Shown: positions 5,493 through 6,467 of the stretch, one piece after another
How positions within the stretch are numbered: position 1 is the first letter of the stretch
Layout: each line of letters begins with the position of its first letter
Program-made: the position numbers and the translations under genes
Source: Planctomycetaceae bacterium
GTDB lineage: Bacteria; Planctomycetota; Planctomycetia; Pirellulales; Thermoguttaceae
Direction of reading: 5' to 3'
DNA: 6,467 nt
Assembly: GCA_004556055.1 (NCBI GenBank)
Contig: SFIW01000059.1
Location: 1 to 6,467, forward strand
The notes under the pieces: generated by a model
Databases searched by the model: none
Told to the model about the DNA's origin: nothing
What the model saw: the letters and a program-made list of their open reading frames with translations, nothing else

Positions 5493-6365
5493 ATGTCTAT
5501 TAAGATTTTTATGAACGGTCAGTTGGTAGATCAAGAAAACGCGAAAGTCAGCGTTTTCGATCACGGCTTTTTATACGGCGACGGTCTTTTCGAAGGAATC
5601 CGCGTTTATAACGGCAAGATCTTCCGCTGCAAGCAGCATATCGACCGTCTATGGGATTCCGCGAAAACGCTCGACATTAAGATTCCGATGACGAAGGATG
5701 AAGTCGTCGACGCGATTTATGCGACGGTTAAAGCGAACGGTTTCACAGACGCGTATATTCGCCTTATCGTAACGCGCGGCGAAGGAACGCTCGGTCTCGA
5801 CGCGCACCTCTGCCACGATCCGCAGGTCATCGTGATCGCGCAGGCGCTCTCCCTCTATTCCGCCGACTTTTATGAGAAGGGGATCAAGATCGTTACCGCG
5901 AGCACGATTCGCAATCCCTCCGACTCCCTTAACGCGCGCGTTAAGTCCCTCAACTACCTGAACAACATTCTGGCGAAGATCGAAGCGTACTACGCGGGCT
6001 GCGAAGAAGCGCTCATGCTCAACCACAAGGGCGACGTCTGCGAATGTACGGGAGACAATATCTTCATCGTGAAGAACGGCAAGCTTCGCACTCCGCCGAT
6101 CGACGCGTGCATCCTCGAGGGCGTTACGCGCAACACCGTCATTGAGATTTGCCGCGAACTTGGGCTCGAGTGTTCCGAAACGGCGTTTACGCGCCACGAC
6201 GTCTACACAGCGGACGAATGTTTCCTCACCGGCAGCGCGGCGGAATTGATCCCCGTCGTGGGCGTCGACGGACGCGAGATTGGCGACGGCAAGCCCGGCA
6301 AGATCACGCGCACTATTCTTTCCGCTTTTGCTGATTTCGTGAAGAAGGACGCGGCTGAAAACTGA
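5493..6365 (+). CDS. ilvE: Branched-chain-amino-acid aminotransferase
   Basis: A fold-type IV PLP enzyme, 290 residues, the usual size. It catalyses reversible amino transfer between glutamate and the 2-oxo acids of leucine, isoleucine and valine, the last step of their synthesis, in the cytoplasm. The N-terminal signature FDHGFLYGDGLFEGIRVYNG (22-41) is typical of IlvE. K151 in ARVKSLNYLNN is the expected Schiff-base lysine; E184 in the ECTGDNIF motif is the expected partner of the PLP ring nitrogen; and LTGSAAELIP (245-254) forms part of the phosphate-binding region. YIRLIVTRGEGTLGLD (88-103) resembles archaeal and planctomycete-type IlvE rather than the E. coli enzyme. AAAGG at 5478-5482 precedes the ATG by 10 nt. 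The gene is monocistronic in this window, with no other ilv or leu gene nearby. D-amino acid aminotransferase and aminodeoxychorismate lyase share the fold and are less likely by these motifs. Confidence 0.93.
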   Translation: MSIKIFMNGQLVDQENAKVSVFDHGFLYGDGLFEGIRVYNGKIFRCKQHIDRLWDSAKTLDIKIPMTKDEVVDAIYATVKANGFTDAYIRLIVTRGEGTLGLDAHLCHDPQVIVIAQALSLYSADFYEKGIKIVTASTIRNPSDSLNARVKSLNYLNNILAKIEAYYAGCEEALMLNHKGDVCECTGDNIFIVKNGKLRTPPIDACILEGVTRNTVIEICRELGLECSETAFTRHDVYTADECFLTGSAAELIPVVGVDGREIGDGKPGKITRTILSAFADFVKKDAAEN

Positions 6366-6423
6366 TCTAGTTTTCTACCGCCTTCTCGAGTGTGGGTTGT
6401 AGCGACGCTTCCGTCTTGTTGCG

Positions 6424-6446
6424 CGAAGCGCCGCTCTTCGTTTAAA
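6424..6446 (+). terminator. Weak possible terminator after ilvE
   Basis: CGAAG (6424-6428) pairs with CTTCG (6436-6440) across a 7-nt loop, with an extra G-U pair outside, followed at once by TTTAAAT. The stem is short and the T-run is only three bases, so this is a weak candidate. A second small dyad, GCGCG (6452-6456) with CGCGC (6463-6467), touches the window edge and cannot be judged. Confidence 0.25.
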
Positions 6447-6467
6447 TAGGCGCGCGATTTTTCGCGC

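Noticed and set aside
5649..6197. 182-codon open frame on the - strand opposite ilvE
   Set aside because: Antisense shadow of ilvE with an Arg/Val-rich composition and no domain.

Overview
The window carries four protein-coding genes, all on the + strand, separated by clear intergenic stretches, plus a 12-bp tandem repeat array running off the left edge. In order: tandem repeat (1-180), a MATE-family multidrug/metabolite exporter (382-1722), an AT-rich spacer of about 470 bp, a LolC/FtsX-type ABC transporter permease with a large disordered insertion (2192-4102), its LolD-type ATPase with a 150-residue N-terminal extension (4189-5334), and a branched-chain-amino-acid aminotransferase, ilvE (5493-6365).

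Organism: the sequence suggests a Gram-negative (outer-membrane) bacterium of middling GC, most likely a planctomycete, possibly a host-associated Pirellulales/Thermoguttaceae-like lineage. This is inference from three things: a single Lol-like permease with an unusually long charged insert, an aminotransferase closer in motif style to the archaeal-type IlvE than to the E. coli enzyme, and strong use of C-ending codons with many CG-containing words (GACGTC, CGTCGC). No rRNA or marker gene is present to confirm it.

How the genes relate: only the permease and ATPase form an obvious functional unit, a LolCD-like type VII ABC machine that would drive lipoprotein or another mechanotransmission process across the envelope. 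They are in the same order as lolC-lolD, but 86 bp apart with a perfect stem-loop sitting on the permease stop codon. MATE and ilvE each appear to have their own promoter: an extended -10 before MATE, and a near-consensus -35/-10 pair before ilvE. The permease promoter sits inside a 9-bp dyad that looks like an operator.

No CRISPR array, insertion sequence, tRNA, rRNA or defence system was recognised. The most unusual items are the two lineage-style extensions of the Lol-like pair, the dyad over the permease promoter, the tandem repeat with clustered variants, and the structured leader in front of ilvE. None of these amounts to a demonstrated new system.
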